Notes under the pieces: generated by a model
What the model was told of the DNA's origin: nothing
Seen by the model: only the letters and a program-made list of their open reading frames with translations
Database searches by the model: none
Translations under genes and position numbers: made by a program
Source of the DNA: an uncultured Flavobacteriaceae bacterium
GTDB lineage: Bacteria > Bacteroidota > Bacteroidia > Flavobacteriales > Flavobacteriaceae
Reading direction: 5' to 3'
Length of the DNA stretch: 64,000 nt
NCBI GenBank assembly: GCA_947494325.1
Contig: CANLUS010000004.1
Coordinates: 1-64,000, forward strand
In this document: piece after piece, positions 16,510-26,075 of the stretch
How the letters are laid out: every line of letters begins with the position of its first letter
Position numbering within the stretch: position 1 is the first letter of the stretch

Positions 16510-17729
16510 ATTAGGTTAAACACCTTAAAGATACTCTTTAATCCTAAGAAAATAGTTATCGCCAAAATAACATATCCTACTACGTTTTGACGAGCAGTAT
16601 TCTTAAATTTACCTAAAAGTGATTGTTTATTCATAATCCAAAGTAAAAAACCTGCAATGATCGGTAGAAGCATTCCATTAGCCACTTGAGCGAATTTTAT
16701 AATTTCAATCGGACTTATTCCTAAAGAGGAGAACAAAACCCCTAGAAACAAAATGCTTATCCAAACTCCTCTGAATTTCGATGATTTTAAGCCACCTTTC
16801 CACCCTAGACACCCTTTTGCGACATAAGCAGCCGCTAAAGGTGCGGTAATCGCAGATGTAATACCTGCAGCGAATAATCCGACAGCAATAAAATAAGTAG
16901 AAAAATTTCCGAATAATGGCGCTAAACTTTTGGCGAGATCGGCAGCATTATTTATTTCTGATGATTGCATTGCTGAAGCTGAAATAATAATTGCCATCGA
17001 AACAATACCTCCTAAAACAATAGAAACAACCGTATCTTTTCTAGCTTTAGTCAAATCATCAGAGTTTTTCCATTTTTCTTTCACCAAAGAGGCATGTAAA
17101 AACAAATTATATGGAACGACTGTCGTTCCAATGAGACCTATGATCGTAAGCAAACTATCCTCGGGGAATTTTGGAATAAATGCACCTTTAAAAATTGCTA
17201 GTAAGTCCGGTTTTGTAAGAATCGCAGTGACCATGAAGGAAATACTCATCAATAAAACCAACGTAACCAAAGCTCTTTCTAAAAATTTATAGTTACCAAT
17301 AAATAAAAGTACAAATGCAATAACTCCAATCAATAGAGGTAATAAACTGACTGTTGAATCTCCAAAATTTAGCTTAAAATTAGAAAATACAGTTTCTAAT
17401 CCAAGTACACCACCACTAATATTTCCTGCTTCATAAGCTGCATTACCAATTACAATAGCCAAAAGAATCAAACCAACTACTAACTTTCTTACAATTGGTT
17501 GCGGAATTTCACCGCGTATAACTTCAGATAAACCTTTTTGAGAAATAATACCCAGTCGTGCTGCCATTTCTTGTAGAACGATAGTAGCAATTATTGACAA
17601 CACCATTGCCCATAGGAGTGCAAATCCGAAATTCACCCCAGCAATCGTGCATAAGGTTACTGTACCTGGACCTATAAATGCAGCTGCGACTAAGGTGCCT
17701 GGCCCAATATTCTTAAAGAATTTAAACAT
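16506..17729 (-). CDS. NRAMP-related transporter lacking the canonical metal site
   Basis: Inner-membrane protein of 407 residues with about 11 predicted TM segments and the NRAMP/APC fold. In true Mn/Fe NRAMPs, TM1 carries DPGN and TM6 carries MPH. Here TM1 reads GPGT (residues 20-23), so both Asp and Asn are lost, and TM6 reads VVPYN (204-208), with Val for Met and Tyr for His. This resembles the NRAMP-related proteins, such as B. subtilis YcsG, found beside ycsF/pxpA. Coupling to pxpA suggests transport of 5-oxoproline or a related compound rather than a transition metal; that is inference. Confidence 0.88.
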   Translation of the reverse strand: MFKFFKNIGPGTLVAAAFIGPGTVTLCTIAGVNFGFALLWAMVLSIIATIVLQEMAARLGIISQKGLSEVIRGEIPQPIVRKLVVGLILLAIVIGNAAYEAGNISGGVLGLETVFSNFKLNFGDSTVSLLPLLIGVIAFVLLFIGNYKFLERALVTLVLLMSISFMVTAILTKPDLLAIFKGAFIPKFPEDSLLTIIGLIGTTVVPYNLFLHASLVKEKWKNSDDLTKARKDTVVSIVLGGIVSMAIIISASAMQSSEINNAADLAKSLAPLFGNFSTYFIAVGLFAAGITSAITAPLAAAYVAKGCLGWKGGLKSSKFRGVWISILFLGVLFSSLGISPIEIIKFAQVANGMLLPIIAGFLLWIMNKQSLLGKFKNTARQNVVGYVILAITIFLGLKSIFKVFNLI

Positions 17730-17732
17730 AAC

Positions 17733-18602
17733 CTACTCCTCTATACCTACAATTTTGTAGGCATTAACTTTTGGTTTCTCGAAATTATGTTTTTTGTTGG
17801 TTTTTGTTAATTCAGTTATATCTGGAAGATTAATAAAATATTCAGATAACTTATCTAAAATTGGATGCTGATCGTTAGTGCTTATCTCAATAATTTCTCC
17901 ATTTGCTAATTCTACCATATAATTGAATCGTGGATTATCCACTGGCTTCGTGTTTTGATTCCATTTTTTATTTATTGTCGATATACGACTTCTATTCAAC
18001 AATTTATGCAACGTCACCATCTCTTGTTTCGATAACTTTCCTTTGAAATTTCCTGTAAATTTTTTCGCATAAATCCTACCTTGATAGAAAAAAGAGCCAT
18101 CCCTATTTATCTCTAATGAAAATGATGGGCAGGTACCAAAACAAGTGGATGAAATAAAAGTAATTTTCTTAAAGTCAATAGGTTCAATGGCATTCTGTCT
18201 ATTATAGAAAGTGAATTCCTTTTTCGTATAAAAGGGCTCGTATGTCAATTTTCGTAACCCTTCTTGATCTAAATCAACTTTTTCGTCAAGTGGATAGATT
18301 ACTAGTTTATTTTTATCTAAATTTTTGATCTTGAATTGAATCGCCTCTTCTTTTATTCCGGTACCTCCATAATAAAAGCGTTCTTTCATTGTTAAAGTAC
18401 GTTTACCCAGATCGAAATATAAATCATGCCTGGTATTCGCAATATTATATGTAATAGTGTCTGCATCAAACCGAATATAATCGAGGTTATTATTAATCCA
18501 TTCAGTTTTGACCAACAATAACGAATCTGATTTTGACTGGCTAAAAGCGGTAACACCGATAAACAATAATAATAATAATAATAAATTAAGGGAAAGTTTC
18601 AT
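17733..18602 (-). CDS. Exported DUF6438-domain protein
   Basis: Protein of 289 residues if started at the ATG at 18602, which directly precedes a signal peptide with a seven-leucine core; an in-frame ATG also exists at 18626. The central part carries the DUF6438 signature (STCFGTCPSFSLEI, then DGSFFYQGR) with two close cysteines. Function unknown. The stop is 3 bp before the NRAMP-related gene, so it is probably the first gene of the pxp operon. Another reading is that it is merely co-transcribed without a shared function. Confidence 0.75.
   Translation of the reverse strand: MKLSLNLLLLLLLFIGVTAFSQSKSDSLLLVKTEWINNNLDYIRFDADTITYNIANTRHDLYFDLGKRTLTMKERFYYGGTGIKEEAIQFKIKNLDKNKLVIYPLDEKVDLDQEGLRKLTYEPFYTKKEFTFYNRQNAIEPIDFKKITFISSTCFGTCPSFSLEINRDGSFFYQGRIYAKKFTGNFKGKLSKQEMVTLHKLLNRSRISTINKKWNQNTKPVDNPRFNYMVELANGEIIEISTNDQHPILDKLSEYFINLPDITELTKTNKKHNFEKPKVNAYKIVGIEE
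18565..18582. repeat. (AAT)6 microsatellite encoding the signal-peptide leucines
   Basis: Six AAT triplets on the plus strand are read on the minus strand as six TTA codons followed by TTG, giving a run of seven leucines in the signal peptide of the DUF6438 protein. Length changes would stay in frame. Confidence 0.85.
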
Positions 18603-18684
18603 AGTAAGGCTTATTAATAGGGGCAACTAATTTAATAAAAAATAGTCTTTTAGGCTCACATGATACACATATTTAATTAACAAT

Positions 18685-20223
18685 TTATCCCAACCATCCC
18701 TCTCTATCTAGACTTCGATATTGAATAGCTTCTGATATATGATCTGACAAAATCTTTTTGGAAGAATCTAAATCAGCAATTGTTCTTGCTACTTTAAGTA
18801 TCCGGTCATAAGCTCTTGCAGAAAGATTCAATCTCTCCATAGCGACTTTCAATAAATTCATAGAAACAGCATCTAACGTGCAATTTGCTCGAATCTGTTT
18901 GACGGTCATTTGCGCATTATAATGAGTTGTTTTACTCTGTTTGAATCGAGTAGTTTGAATTTCACGCGCTTTGGTAACACGCTCTCTTATTGTACAACTT
19001 GATTCTCCCTTTCTCTTTTCTGATAATTTTTCAAATGGTACAGGTTGTACCTCAATATGAATATCTATCCTATCTAAAAGTGGACCAGACACTTTACTTA
19101 AATAGCGTTGCATTTCTTGTGGACTCGAGGTTACATGTCCTTCGGTATCATTGAAATAGCCGCTTGGACTCGGATTCATACTAGCCACCAACATAAAACT
19201 GGATGGATAGGTCACCGTAAACCTGGCTCTGGAAATAGTAACCTCCCTGTCTTCCAAAGGTTGTCGCATTACCTCAAGAACAGTTCTCTTAAATTCTGGT
19301 AGTTCATCCAAAAATAGTACTCCATTATGCGATAAAGAAATTTCACCAGGTTGCGGATAAGCACCTCCTCCAACTAATGCAACATCGCTTATCGTATGAT
19401 GCGGTGCTCTAAATGGTCGTTGTCCCATTAATCCAGAATGAGCTTTTATTCTCCCAACGACGCTATGAATCTTCGTAGTCTCCAAGGCTTCATGCAAGGT
19501 CATTGGAGGTAATATACTTGGTAAACGTTTCGCGAGCATAGTTTTACCAGATCCAGGTGGACCAATTAAAATAATATTATGACCTCCTGCAGCTGCAATT
19601 TCCATGCAACGTTTTATTGATTCTTGACCTTTTACTTCTGAAAAGTCAAATTCTGGATGTTCTAGGTTATCATAAAATGTCTTACGAGTATCAACTATTG
19701 TTGGTTGTATTGTAGAATTTCCCTCGAAAAAATCAATTACTTCTTTGATGTTTTCAACACCATATACTTCCAAGTCACCCACAATGGCCGCCTCATTTCC
19801 GTTTTGTTTTGGCAAAATGAAACCTTTAAAACCTTCTTTGCGCGCTTGAACTGCAATAGGTAAAACTCCTTTAATGGGCTGTAATCCTCCATCAAGAGAA
19901 AGTTCTCCCATAATTAAATAGTCCGAAATCGCCTCTCCTTTAATCTGTGAAGAGGCCATTAAAATTCCCATAGCCAATGTCAAATCGTATGCTGAACCTT
20001 CCTTGCGAAGATCTGCTGGAGCCATATTAATTGTAATTTTCTTCCCTGGAACTTTGAAGCCATTATTCTGAAGTGCTGCAGCAATGCGATAGTTACTTTC
20101 TTTAACTGCATTATCAGGCAATCCAACTAAGTGATATCCAATACCTTTATCAACGTTAACTTCTACAGTGATGGTTGTGGCATCAACCCCAAACACTGCG
20201 CTTCCGTATACTTTTACGAGCAT
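18685..20223 (-). CDS. ComM/YifB-family Mg-chelatase-like AAA+ ATPase
   Basis: Cytoplasmic protein of 512 residues. The N-terminal ChlI-type domain comes first, then a Walker A motif (GPPGSGKTMLAKRLP), Walker B (VLFLDELPEF), and the sensor region SMNPSP, ending with the Mg_chelatase_C domain (LSARAYDRILKVARTIADL). ComM of Vibrio is a helicase that extends branch migration during natural transformation; the same role is plausible here, especially with a comF homologue in the window. Length is normal for the family. Confidence 0.93.
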   Translation of the reverse strand: MLVKVYGSAVFGVDATTITVEVNVDKGIGYHLVGLPDNAVKESNYRIAAALQNNGFKVPGKKITINMAPADLRKEGSAYDLTLAMGILMASSQIKGEAISDYLIMGELSLDGGLQPIKGVLPIAVQARKEGFKGFILPKQNGNEAAIVGDLEVYGVENIKEVIDFFEGNSTIQPTIVDTRKTFYDNLEHPEFDFSEVKGQESIKRCMEIAAAGGHNIILIGPPGSGKTMLAKRLPSILPPMTLHEALETTKIHSVVGRIKAHSGLMGQRPFRAPHHTISDVALVGGGAYPQPGEISLSHNGVLFLDELPEFKRTVLEVMRQPLEDREVTISRARFTVTYPSSFMLVASMNPSPSGYFNDTEGHVTSSPQEMQRYLSKVSGPLLDRIDIHIEVQPVPFEKLSEKRKGESSCTIRERVTKAREIQTTRFKQSKTTHYNAQMTVKQIRANCTLDAVSMNLLKVAMERLNLSARAYDRILKVARTIADLDSSKKILSDHISEAIQYRSLDREGWLG

Positions 20224-20298
20224 TTTTTTTATTTAAAATGCTTAAAATTAGAAATCATAACCGACATGATATGTCAGCAGAAGAAAACCGAGTTCGAA

Positions 20299-21441
20299 TT
20301 AACGTTTCAATTTAAAGGCTAATAAAAAAGAAGTAAACACAAAGCCCAACAAAAAAACAAAACTTAATTTAAGGCTAGATATATCAGCTAAAAAACCTAA
20401 TAAAACGGGCCCTATTAAAAATCCGAAAAAACCAACTCCTGAAATAAAGGAAATACCTTGCGATGATGCTACCCCTTCTGTCTTCCCACCAAGTCTAAAT
20501 AATTCTGGAATAATCACTGACAAACCTAAACCTAATAAACCGAATCCAATAATAGCCAACACTGGCTGCACCAATAAAACACAGGCAAAACCTATAGAAC
20601 CGATTAATGAACCAGCCATAATTAAGGTTTTCGATCCAAATTTCCGACTAATGTCATCTCCCAAAAATCTAGCAATTGCCATAGTAATTGAAAATACGGT
20701 AAATCCTAAACCAATCCACGATACATCAGCTAATGACACTTTTTCAAGATATAAAGCGCTCCAATCTACAACAGCTCCTTCACAAGCCATAACAAAAAAA
20801 GCAATAAAAGCTAGCACTATTAAAGGTTTGAAATTTTTAAGACTAAAACTCTCACCCCCCTGATCGCTTGAAGACATAGATACATAATACTTTATCAAAA
20901 GTAAATTCGCTACTAACAATACCACAATTACAATTAGTAAATAATGTAGCGGAACTAATTCCATTGGGAGAAATAAGCTTCCAATTCCTGCACCTATAAA
21001 CCCACCAAGGCTAAAAAAACCATGATTCGCAGACATGATATGAACAGCATCTTGTTTTTCTATTTCTGTTACTAAAGTATTCATAGCAACATCTGTAAAT
21101 CCAGAAAAAGCACCCACGAAGTACAAACCGATGCACAATCCAACATAAGTTGTAGTTGCAAAAGGGACAATAAACGTAAATAAAAAGATAAACAAGCCAA
21201 AGGCAGTTGCTCTACCCACCCCGAATCTTCCAATAATTCTAGGAGCAAAAAGAATCATGGTTAACGTGCCAAGTGCCATACAAAACAAAGCCAAACCTAA
21301 GTCACCCTCATCAATACCTAGTTTGGTTCTGATAGACGGAATATAAATTGCCCAAGTACCAATAAGGATATTCAGGGTTGCAAATATAAATGCTGGAGCA
21401 AAATATCTTCTATTAGAAAAAATTAATTGTAGTGACTTCAA
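20299..21441 (-). CDS. MFS transporter
   Basis: Inner-membrane protein of 380 residues with about 12 TM segments. It has Gly/Pro-rich motifs typical of the major facilitator superfamily and resembles the YbjJ/FucP-like sugar or drug permeases (NILIGTWAIYIPSIRTKLGI at TM1, GLGLSVIIPELF in the C-terminal half). The start is TTG at 21441; I see no better ATG upstream. It is divergent from kynU with less than 100 bp between them. Substrate is unknown; the neighbouring kynurenine operon makes an aromatic-acid substrate possible but unproven. Confidence 0.85.
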   Translation of the reverse strand: MKSLQLIFSNRRYFAPAFIFATLNILIGTWAIYIPSIRTKLGIDEGDLGLALFCMALGTLTMILFAPRIIGRFGVGRATAFGLFIFLFTFIVPFATTTYVGLCIGLYFVGAFSGFTDVAMNTLVTEIEKQDAVHIMSANHGFFSLGGFIGAGIGSLFLPMELVPLHYLLIVIVVLLVANLLLIKYYVSMSSSDQGGESFSLKNFKPLIVLAFIAFFVMACEGAVVDWSALYLEKVSLADVSWIGLGFTVFSITMAIARFLGDDISRKFGSKTLIMAGSLIGSIGFACVLLVQPVLAIIGFGLLGLGLSVIIPELFRLGGKTEGVASSQGISFISGVGFFGFLIGPVLLGFLADISSLKLSFVFLLGFVFTSFLLAFKLKR

Positions 21442-21505
21442 TTCGTAAAATTAACATCGAAAATAGTGTTTTATTTTTTATCATACATAAATGTTTTTAA
21501 ATCCT

Positions 21506-21513
21506 TATTTTTG
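21506..21513 (+). promoter_or_regulatory. -7 promoter element TATTTTTG of the kynurenine operon
   Basis: Perfect TAnnTTTG. A GTG beginning at the last base of this box (21513) opens a longer frame but cannot serve as a start if this is the promoter, which moves the kynU start downstream to the TTG at 21537. Confidence 0.6.
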
Positions 21514-21536
21514 TGAGAAACACCAAATCAAATATA

Positions 21537-22808
21537 TTGTTTACTTTTAAATCTGACCTTTCATATGCGATCGAATTAGATCAAAATGACCCGCTTTCTA
21601 AATATCGAAATGAATTTCACATTCCAAAAGATTCTAAAGGAAATGACCTTATTTATCTATGCGGAAATTCTCTCGGATTACAACCCAAAGCTACTATCAA
21701 GCATGTTAATCAAGAGCTTGAAGATTGGGCTAACTATGGAGTAGACGGACATACAGAAGGTAAAACACCATGGCTTCCATATCATGAATCTTTAACAGAA
21801 TGTATGGCTAAAATTGTCGGTGCAAAACCTATCGAGGTTGTACTTATGAATACTTTAACGGCGAACCTACATTTTATGATGGTAAGCTTCTATCAACCAA
21901 CAAAAAAAAGGTATAAAATTCTTATTGAGAGTGATGCTTTCCCGTCAGATAAATATGCTGTTGAGTCGCATTTACGACATCATGGATATGACGACAAAGA
22001 AGGTGTTATTTTATGGAGTCCTAGACCTAATGAGCAATTATTGAACTACGAAGATCTAGAAAACATTTTAAAAGAGCAAGGTGATGAAATTGCCTTGATA
22101 ATGATCGGTGGTGTAAACTATTATACGGGTCAGTACTTTGATTTAAAACGCATTTGTAGCTTGGGACATCAGCATGGGTGTGCTGTTGGATTTGATTGTG
22201 CACATGGCGCTGGAAACGTTCAATTGAATTTACATGATTCTGGGGCTGACTTTGCCGTTTGGTGTACCTATAAATATATGAATTCTGGTCCTGGAAGTAT
22301 AGCCGGCTGCTTTGTTCATGAGAGACATGCAGAAAAAAAAGATTTAAATCGCTTTACAGGATGGTGGGGTCACAATAAAGAAACGAGATTTCAAATGCGT
22401 GATGAGTTTGATCAGCTTGCAGGAGCCGAAGGTTGGCAATTATCCAATCCTCCGATATTATCCATGGCTGCAATCAAAGCACCGCTCATAATTTTTGATG
22501 AAACTGGGATAGAAAGACTTGTAGAAAAATCAAAAAAACTAACAGGTTATTTTGAATACCTCATCAATGAATTGAACAACGATAGTATTTCAATTATTAC
22601 GCCTAGTAATCCTGACGAACGTGGCTGTCAATTATCAATCCAAGTAAAAAACGCCAACAAAAATTTACACAAAAACCTAACCGAATCAGGAGTTATAAGC
22701 GATTGGAGAGAACCAGATGTAATTCGCTGTGCTCCAGTACCTCTTTATAATTCTTATCAAGACGTATATTTTATGGTAGAAAGGTTAAAAAAAATACTAA
22801 ATGAATAA
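21537..22808 (+). CDS. kynU: Kynureninase
   Basis: PLP enzyme (fold-type I) of 423 residues that cleaves kynurenine or 3-hydroxykynurenine to alanine and (3-hydroxy)anthranilate. Family blocks visible are IYLCGNSLGLQPK near the N-terminus, FDCAHGAGN (PLP Asp), and WCTYKYMNSGPG with the PLP lysine. I prefer the TTG start at 21537, giving a protein that begins at FTFKSDLSYA as in relatives, because the GTG at 21513 overlaps the promoter box. First gene of the catabolic operon; it overlaps kmo by 8 bp. Confidence 0.93.
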   Translation: MFTFKSDLSYAIELDQNDPLSKYRNEFHIPKDSKGNDLIYLCGNSLGLQPKATIKHVNQELEDWANYGVDGHTEGKTPWLPYHESLTECMAKIVGAKPIEVVLMNTLTANLHFMMVSFYQPTKKRYKILIESDAFPSDKYAVESHLRHHGYDDKEGVILWSPRPNEQLLNYEDLENILKEQGDEIALIMIGGVNYYTGQYFDLKRICSLGHQHGCAVGFDCAHGAGNVQLNLHDSGADFAVWCTYKYMNSGPGSIAGCFVHERHAEKKDLNRFTGWWGHNKETRFQMRDEFDQLAGAEGWQLSNPPILSMAAIKAPLIIFDETGIERLVEKSKKLTGYFEYLINELNNDSISIITPSNPDERGCQLSIQVKNANKNLHKNLTESGVISDWREPDVIRCAPVPLYNSYQDVYFMVERLKKILNE

Positions 22809-24201
22809 AGAAGATCGTATAGTAATTATTGGTGCCGGTCTTTGCGGATCTCTTTTAGCTTTGCGTTTAGCACAACGAGGGTATAATGTCACGGTTTATG
22901 AAAGTCGACCAGATTTAAGAACCACAGATATTTCGGCTGGACGATCTATCAATCTTGCTTTATCTGACAGAGGTTTTAAGGCCCTAAGAATGGCAAATGT
23001 TGAAGACAAAGCTCGTGAAATTTGTATTCCTATGTATGGTCGATTGATGCATGATAGGAAAAATAATACGTTTCCGTCTAACTACTCAGGTCGAGAAGGC
23101 GAATACATCAATTCTATTTCAAGAGGTGATCTGAATGGTCTCTTATTGACGGAAGCAGATGCATTCGATAATCTAACAATTCACTTTAATAAAGAATGTA
23201 AAAAAATAGATCTTGACACCAATATTTGTAGTTTTTACGATCATCAAACCGAATGTGGATTCGATGTGGAAGCAGATGTCATTCTTGGAACCGACGGTGC
23301 TGGCTCAATCTTACGTAAAAGTTATTACTTAGAACGAAAATTTTTATTTAGTTATTCGCAAAATTTCTTAACACATGGATACAAAGAGTTAGAAATTCCA
23401 GCTTCTAAAGAGGGCACACATTTAATTAGTAAAGATCATTTACATATTTGGCCAAGAGGAGATTATATGCTTATTGCATTACCCAATCTTGACGGAAGTT
23501 TCACTGTAACTCTATTTCTAAGTTATGATGAAGGCGAATACAACTTTAATAATCTTATTTCTGCAGAAAAAGTTACTGCATTTTTTAAAGATCAATTCCC
23601 GGATATTGTAGCGTTGATACCAGATATTGTTGCTGAGTTTTTTAACAATCCAACTGGGGCCTTGGGGACGGTTAAATGTTCACCGTGGCACTATAAAAAT
23701 AAAACCTTACTTCTAGGAGATGCTGCTCATGCGATTGTGCCTTTTTACGGACAAGGTATGAATGCATCTTTTGAAGATGTCACCATTTTTGATTCTATTT
23801 TAGAAAAACATGAAGGTGATTGGGAGACCATTTTTAAAGTTTTTGAAAAACAGCGGAAAAAAGATACGGATGCCATTGCCGATTTAGCCATCGATAATTA
23901 CTATGAAATGAGAGATCATGTTGCGAATCCAATATTTAAGGAAAAACGTACATTGGAAATGGCTTTAGAGAAAAATTTTCCAGATGACTATTCCTCTAAG
24001 TATTCTTTAGTTACGTTCAACGAAGAAATACCTTATTACCGAGCTATGACATTAGGTAGAGCACAAGATAAGGCTATTTTAAATATGATTTCGGCGAACG
24101 AAATTGATGTGAATGATGATGATTTAAAAGCAATTTTAAGAAAAGTGAAAGAAGAAACCAACGACCTCTTGGAAGAGGATAAAATCGCGGGATTAAAATA
24201 A
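22801..24201 (+). CDS. kmo: Kynurenine 3-monooxygenase
   Basis: FAD-dependent aromatic hydroxylase of 466 residues that makes 3-hydroxykynurenine from kynurenine with NADPH and O2. The N-terminal dinucleotide fold is [15 protein letters not shown]. The second FAD motif is [24 protein letters not shown], diagnostic for the family. The C-terminal helical part, which in eukaryotes anchors the enzyme, is not strongly hydrophobic here. Coupled to kynU by overlap, it precedes the deaminase by 7 bp. Confidence 0.94.
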   Translation: MNKEDRIVIIGAGLCGSLLALRLAQRGYNVTVYESRPDLRTTDISAGRSINLALSDRGFKALRMANVEDKAREICIPMYGRLMHDRKNNTFPSNYSGREGEYINSISRGDLNGLLLTEADAFDNLTIHFNKECKKIDLDTNICSFYDHQTECGFDVEADVILGTDGAGSILRKSYYLERKFLFSYSQNFLTHGYKELEIPASKEGTHLISKDHLHIWPRGDYMLIALPNLDGSFTVTLFLSYDEGEYNFNNLISAEKVTAFFKDQFPDIVALIPDIVAEFFNNPTGALGTVKCSPWHYKNKTLLLGDAAHAIVPFYGQGMNASFEDVTIFDSILEKHEGDWETIFKVFEKQRKKDTDAIADLAIDNYYEMRDHVANPIFKEKRTLEMALEKNFPDDYSSKYSLVTFNEEIPYYRAMTLGRAQDKAILNMISANEIDVNDDDLKAILRKVKEETNDLLEEDKIAGLK

Positions 24202-24208
24202 TAAATAT

Positions 24209-24610
24209 ATGAATGATAAAGTAACCCCAAGAGGCGCTTACCCACATACCAAACGAGTAGGTGATTTTATATTCGTTTCAGGAACAAGTTCAAGGAGAGC
24301 AGACAATAGTATTGCAGGTGTAGATAGGATTGATGAAATGGGCACCAAACATTTGAATATTGAAGTGCAGACGAGAGAAGTGCTCAAAAATATAGAAAAG
24401 AATCTAGCCAACGAGGGCGCTACGATGGCGGATGTTGTAGACGTAACCTCGTTCCTAGTGAATATGAATGATTTTGCAGGATACAACAAGGCCTATGCCG
24501 AATTTTTCAGTGCCGCTACCGGCCCCACGAGAACAACAGTAGCAGTACATCAGTTACCGCATCCCGATTTAGTGGTGGAGATCAAAGTAATGGCTTATAA
24601 AAAACTGTAA
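24209..24610 (+). CDS. RidA-fold 2-aminomuconate deaminase
   Basis: Protein of 133 residues with the RidA/YjgF fold ([13 protein letters not shown], then a late [24 protein letters not shown]). The arginine typical of imine deaminase RidA near the C-terminus is not present in the LPHPD stretch, as in the 2-aminomuconate deaminase branch. That enzyme converts 2-aminomuconate to 4-oxalocrotonate and ammonia. The position between kmo and the semialdehyde dehydrogenase supports this over general RidA duty. Confidence 0.85.
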   Translation: MNDKVTPRGAYPHTKRVGDFIFVSGTSSRRADNSIAGVDRIDEMGTKHLNIEVQTREVLKNIEKNLANEGATMADVVDVTSFLVNMNDFAGYNKAYAEFFSAATGPTRTTVAVHQLPHPDLVVEIKVMAYKKL

Positions 24611-24611
24611 T

Positions 24612-26054
24612 TTGACAACTATTCAGAACTACATAAACGGTCAATTTGTTTCACCCATTTCTGACGAGTGGTTGGATAATTATTGTCCAGCAAACGGTGA
24701 GATCTATGGTCAAATTCCGAATTCATCCAAAGAAGATATAGAGCTAGCCTATCAAGCAGCGAGAGATGCATTTCAAAGATGGTCGCAAACAACTCCTGAA
24801 GAACGCAGCCGAATTTTGATTAAAATTTCAGAATTACTAGAACAGTATTTAGAGCGTTTTGCCGAGGCTGAAAGCAAAGACAATGGCAAGCCTGTTTCTT
24901 TAGCCAACACTGTTGACATTCCAAGAGCCGCGAGTAATTTTCGCTTTTTCGGCAATGCTATTACACAATTCGCTAGCGAAAGTCATGAAAGCGTTGGACA
25001 AGATGCTATAAACTATACTCTGCGCCAACCCATTGGAGTCGTGGGCTGTATTTCCCCATGGAATCTCCCACTCTACCTCTTTACCTGGAAAATTGCCCCA
25101 GCTATTGCCGCGGGCAACTGTGTCGTTGCAAAACCTAGCGAAGTGACACCCATGACCGCATATTTATTAGGTGAAATATGTACCAAAGCGGGTTTACCGA
25201 AGGGGGTATTAAATATCGTTCACGGCTTAGGAACAACTACTGGACAAGCGATCGTTGAACATCCAGAAATCAAGGCCATATCCTTTACAGGTGGCACCAC
25301 GACCGGAGCACATATTGCCAGAACTGCCGCTCCAATGTTTAAAAAATTATCCTTGGAATTAGGAGGTAAAAATCCCAATCTCATTTTTGCTGATTGTGAC
25401 TATGAAGACATGTTGAATACAACTGTACGTTCTTCTTTCGCCAATCAAGGTCAGATTTGCTTATGTGGAAGCCGTATCTTTGTAGAAGCTGGTATATATA
25501 ATAGATTTAAAACGGACTTCATTGCGAAAGTCAAAACGTTGAAAGTAGGACATCCCTCAAAAAGTGATACCAATATTGGATCGTTGGTTTCTAAGCCACA
25601 TCTCGAAAAAGTACTCGGTTATATCGAGCGTGCTGAAGAAGAAAATAATACCATTTTATGCGGTGGTAAAAAGGTAAGCGTTGCGGGCTATGAAAACGGT
25701 TATTACCTAGAACCTACAGTTATTGAGGTAACATCAAACGAATGTAGTACAAATCAAGAAGAAATTTTCGGGCCTGTAGTGACCATCATGCCTTTTTCGA
25801 TAGAAGATGAGGCATTAAAAATGGCGAATGACGTAAAATATGGCCTATCCGCAACCCTTTGGACTAACAATCTTAAACGCACAATGCGCTTGAGTGATAA
25901 ATTACAGGTGGGAATTGTTTGGGTCAATACCTGGATGCTACGCGATTTGAGAACACCATTCGGGGGTATGAAAGCTTCCGGTGTAGGGCGTGAAGGTGGG
26001 TTTGAAGCCCTACGTTTTTTCACAGAAGCGAAAAACATATGTATCAAATACTAA
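24612..26054 (+). CDS. 2-aminomuconate-6-semialdehyde dehydrogenase
   Basis: NAD-dependent aldehyde dehydrogenase of 480 residues. The catalytic Glu lies in LELGGKNPN and the catalytic Cys in NQGQICLCGSR. NAD-binding features include FTGGTTTGAHIA. In this operon it should oxidise 2-aminomuconate semialdehyde to 2-aminomuconate, making it the NbaE/AmnC-type enzyme. It starts at a TTG one base after the previous stop; the next sequence (TTIQNYINGQF) matches the usual ALDH beginning. Confidence 0.9.
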   Translation: MTTIQNYINGQFVSPISDEWLDNYCPANGEIYGQIPNSSKEDIELAYQAARDAFQRWSQTTPEERSRILIKISELLEQYLERFAEAESKDNGKPVSLANTVDIPRAASNFRFFGNAITQFASESHESVGQDAINYTLRQPIGVVGCISPWNLPLYLFTWKIAPAIAAGNCVVAKPSEVTPMTAYLLGEICTKAGLPKGVLNIVHGLGTTTGQAIVEHPEIKAISFTGGTTTGAHIARTAAPMFKKLSLELGGKNPNLIFADCDYEDMLNTTVRSSFANQGQICLCGSRIFVEAGIYNRFKTDFIAKVKTLKVGHPSKSDTNIGSLVSKPHLEKVLGYIERAEEENNTILCGGKKVSVAGYENGYYLEPTVIEVTSNECSTNQEEIFGPVVTIMPFSIEDEALKMANDVKYGLSATLWTNNLKRTMRLSDKLQVGIVWVNTWMLRDLRTPFGGMKASGVGREGGFEALRFFTEAKNICIKY

Positions 26055-26075
26055 TTAAAAAATTCAAACATAGAT

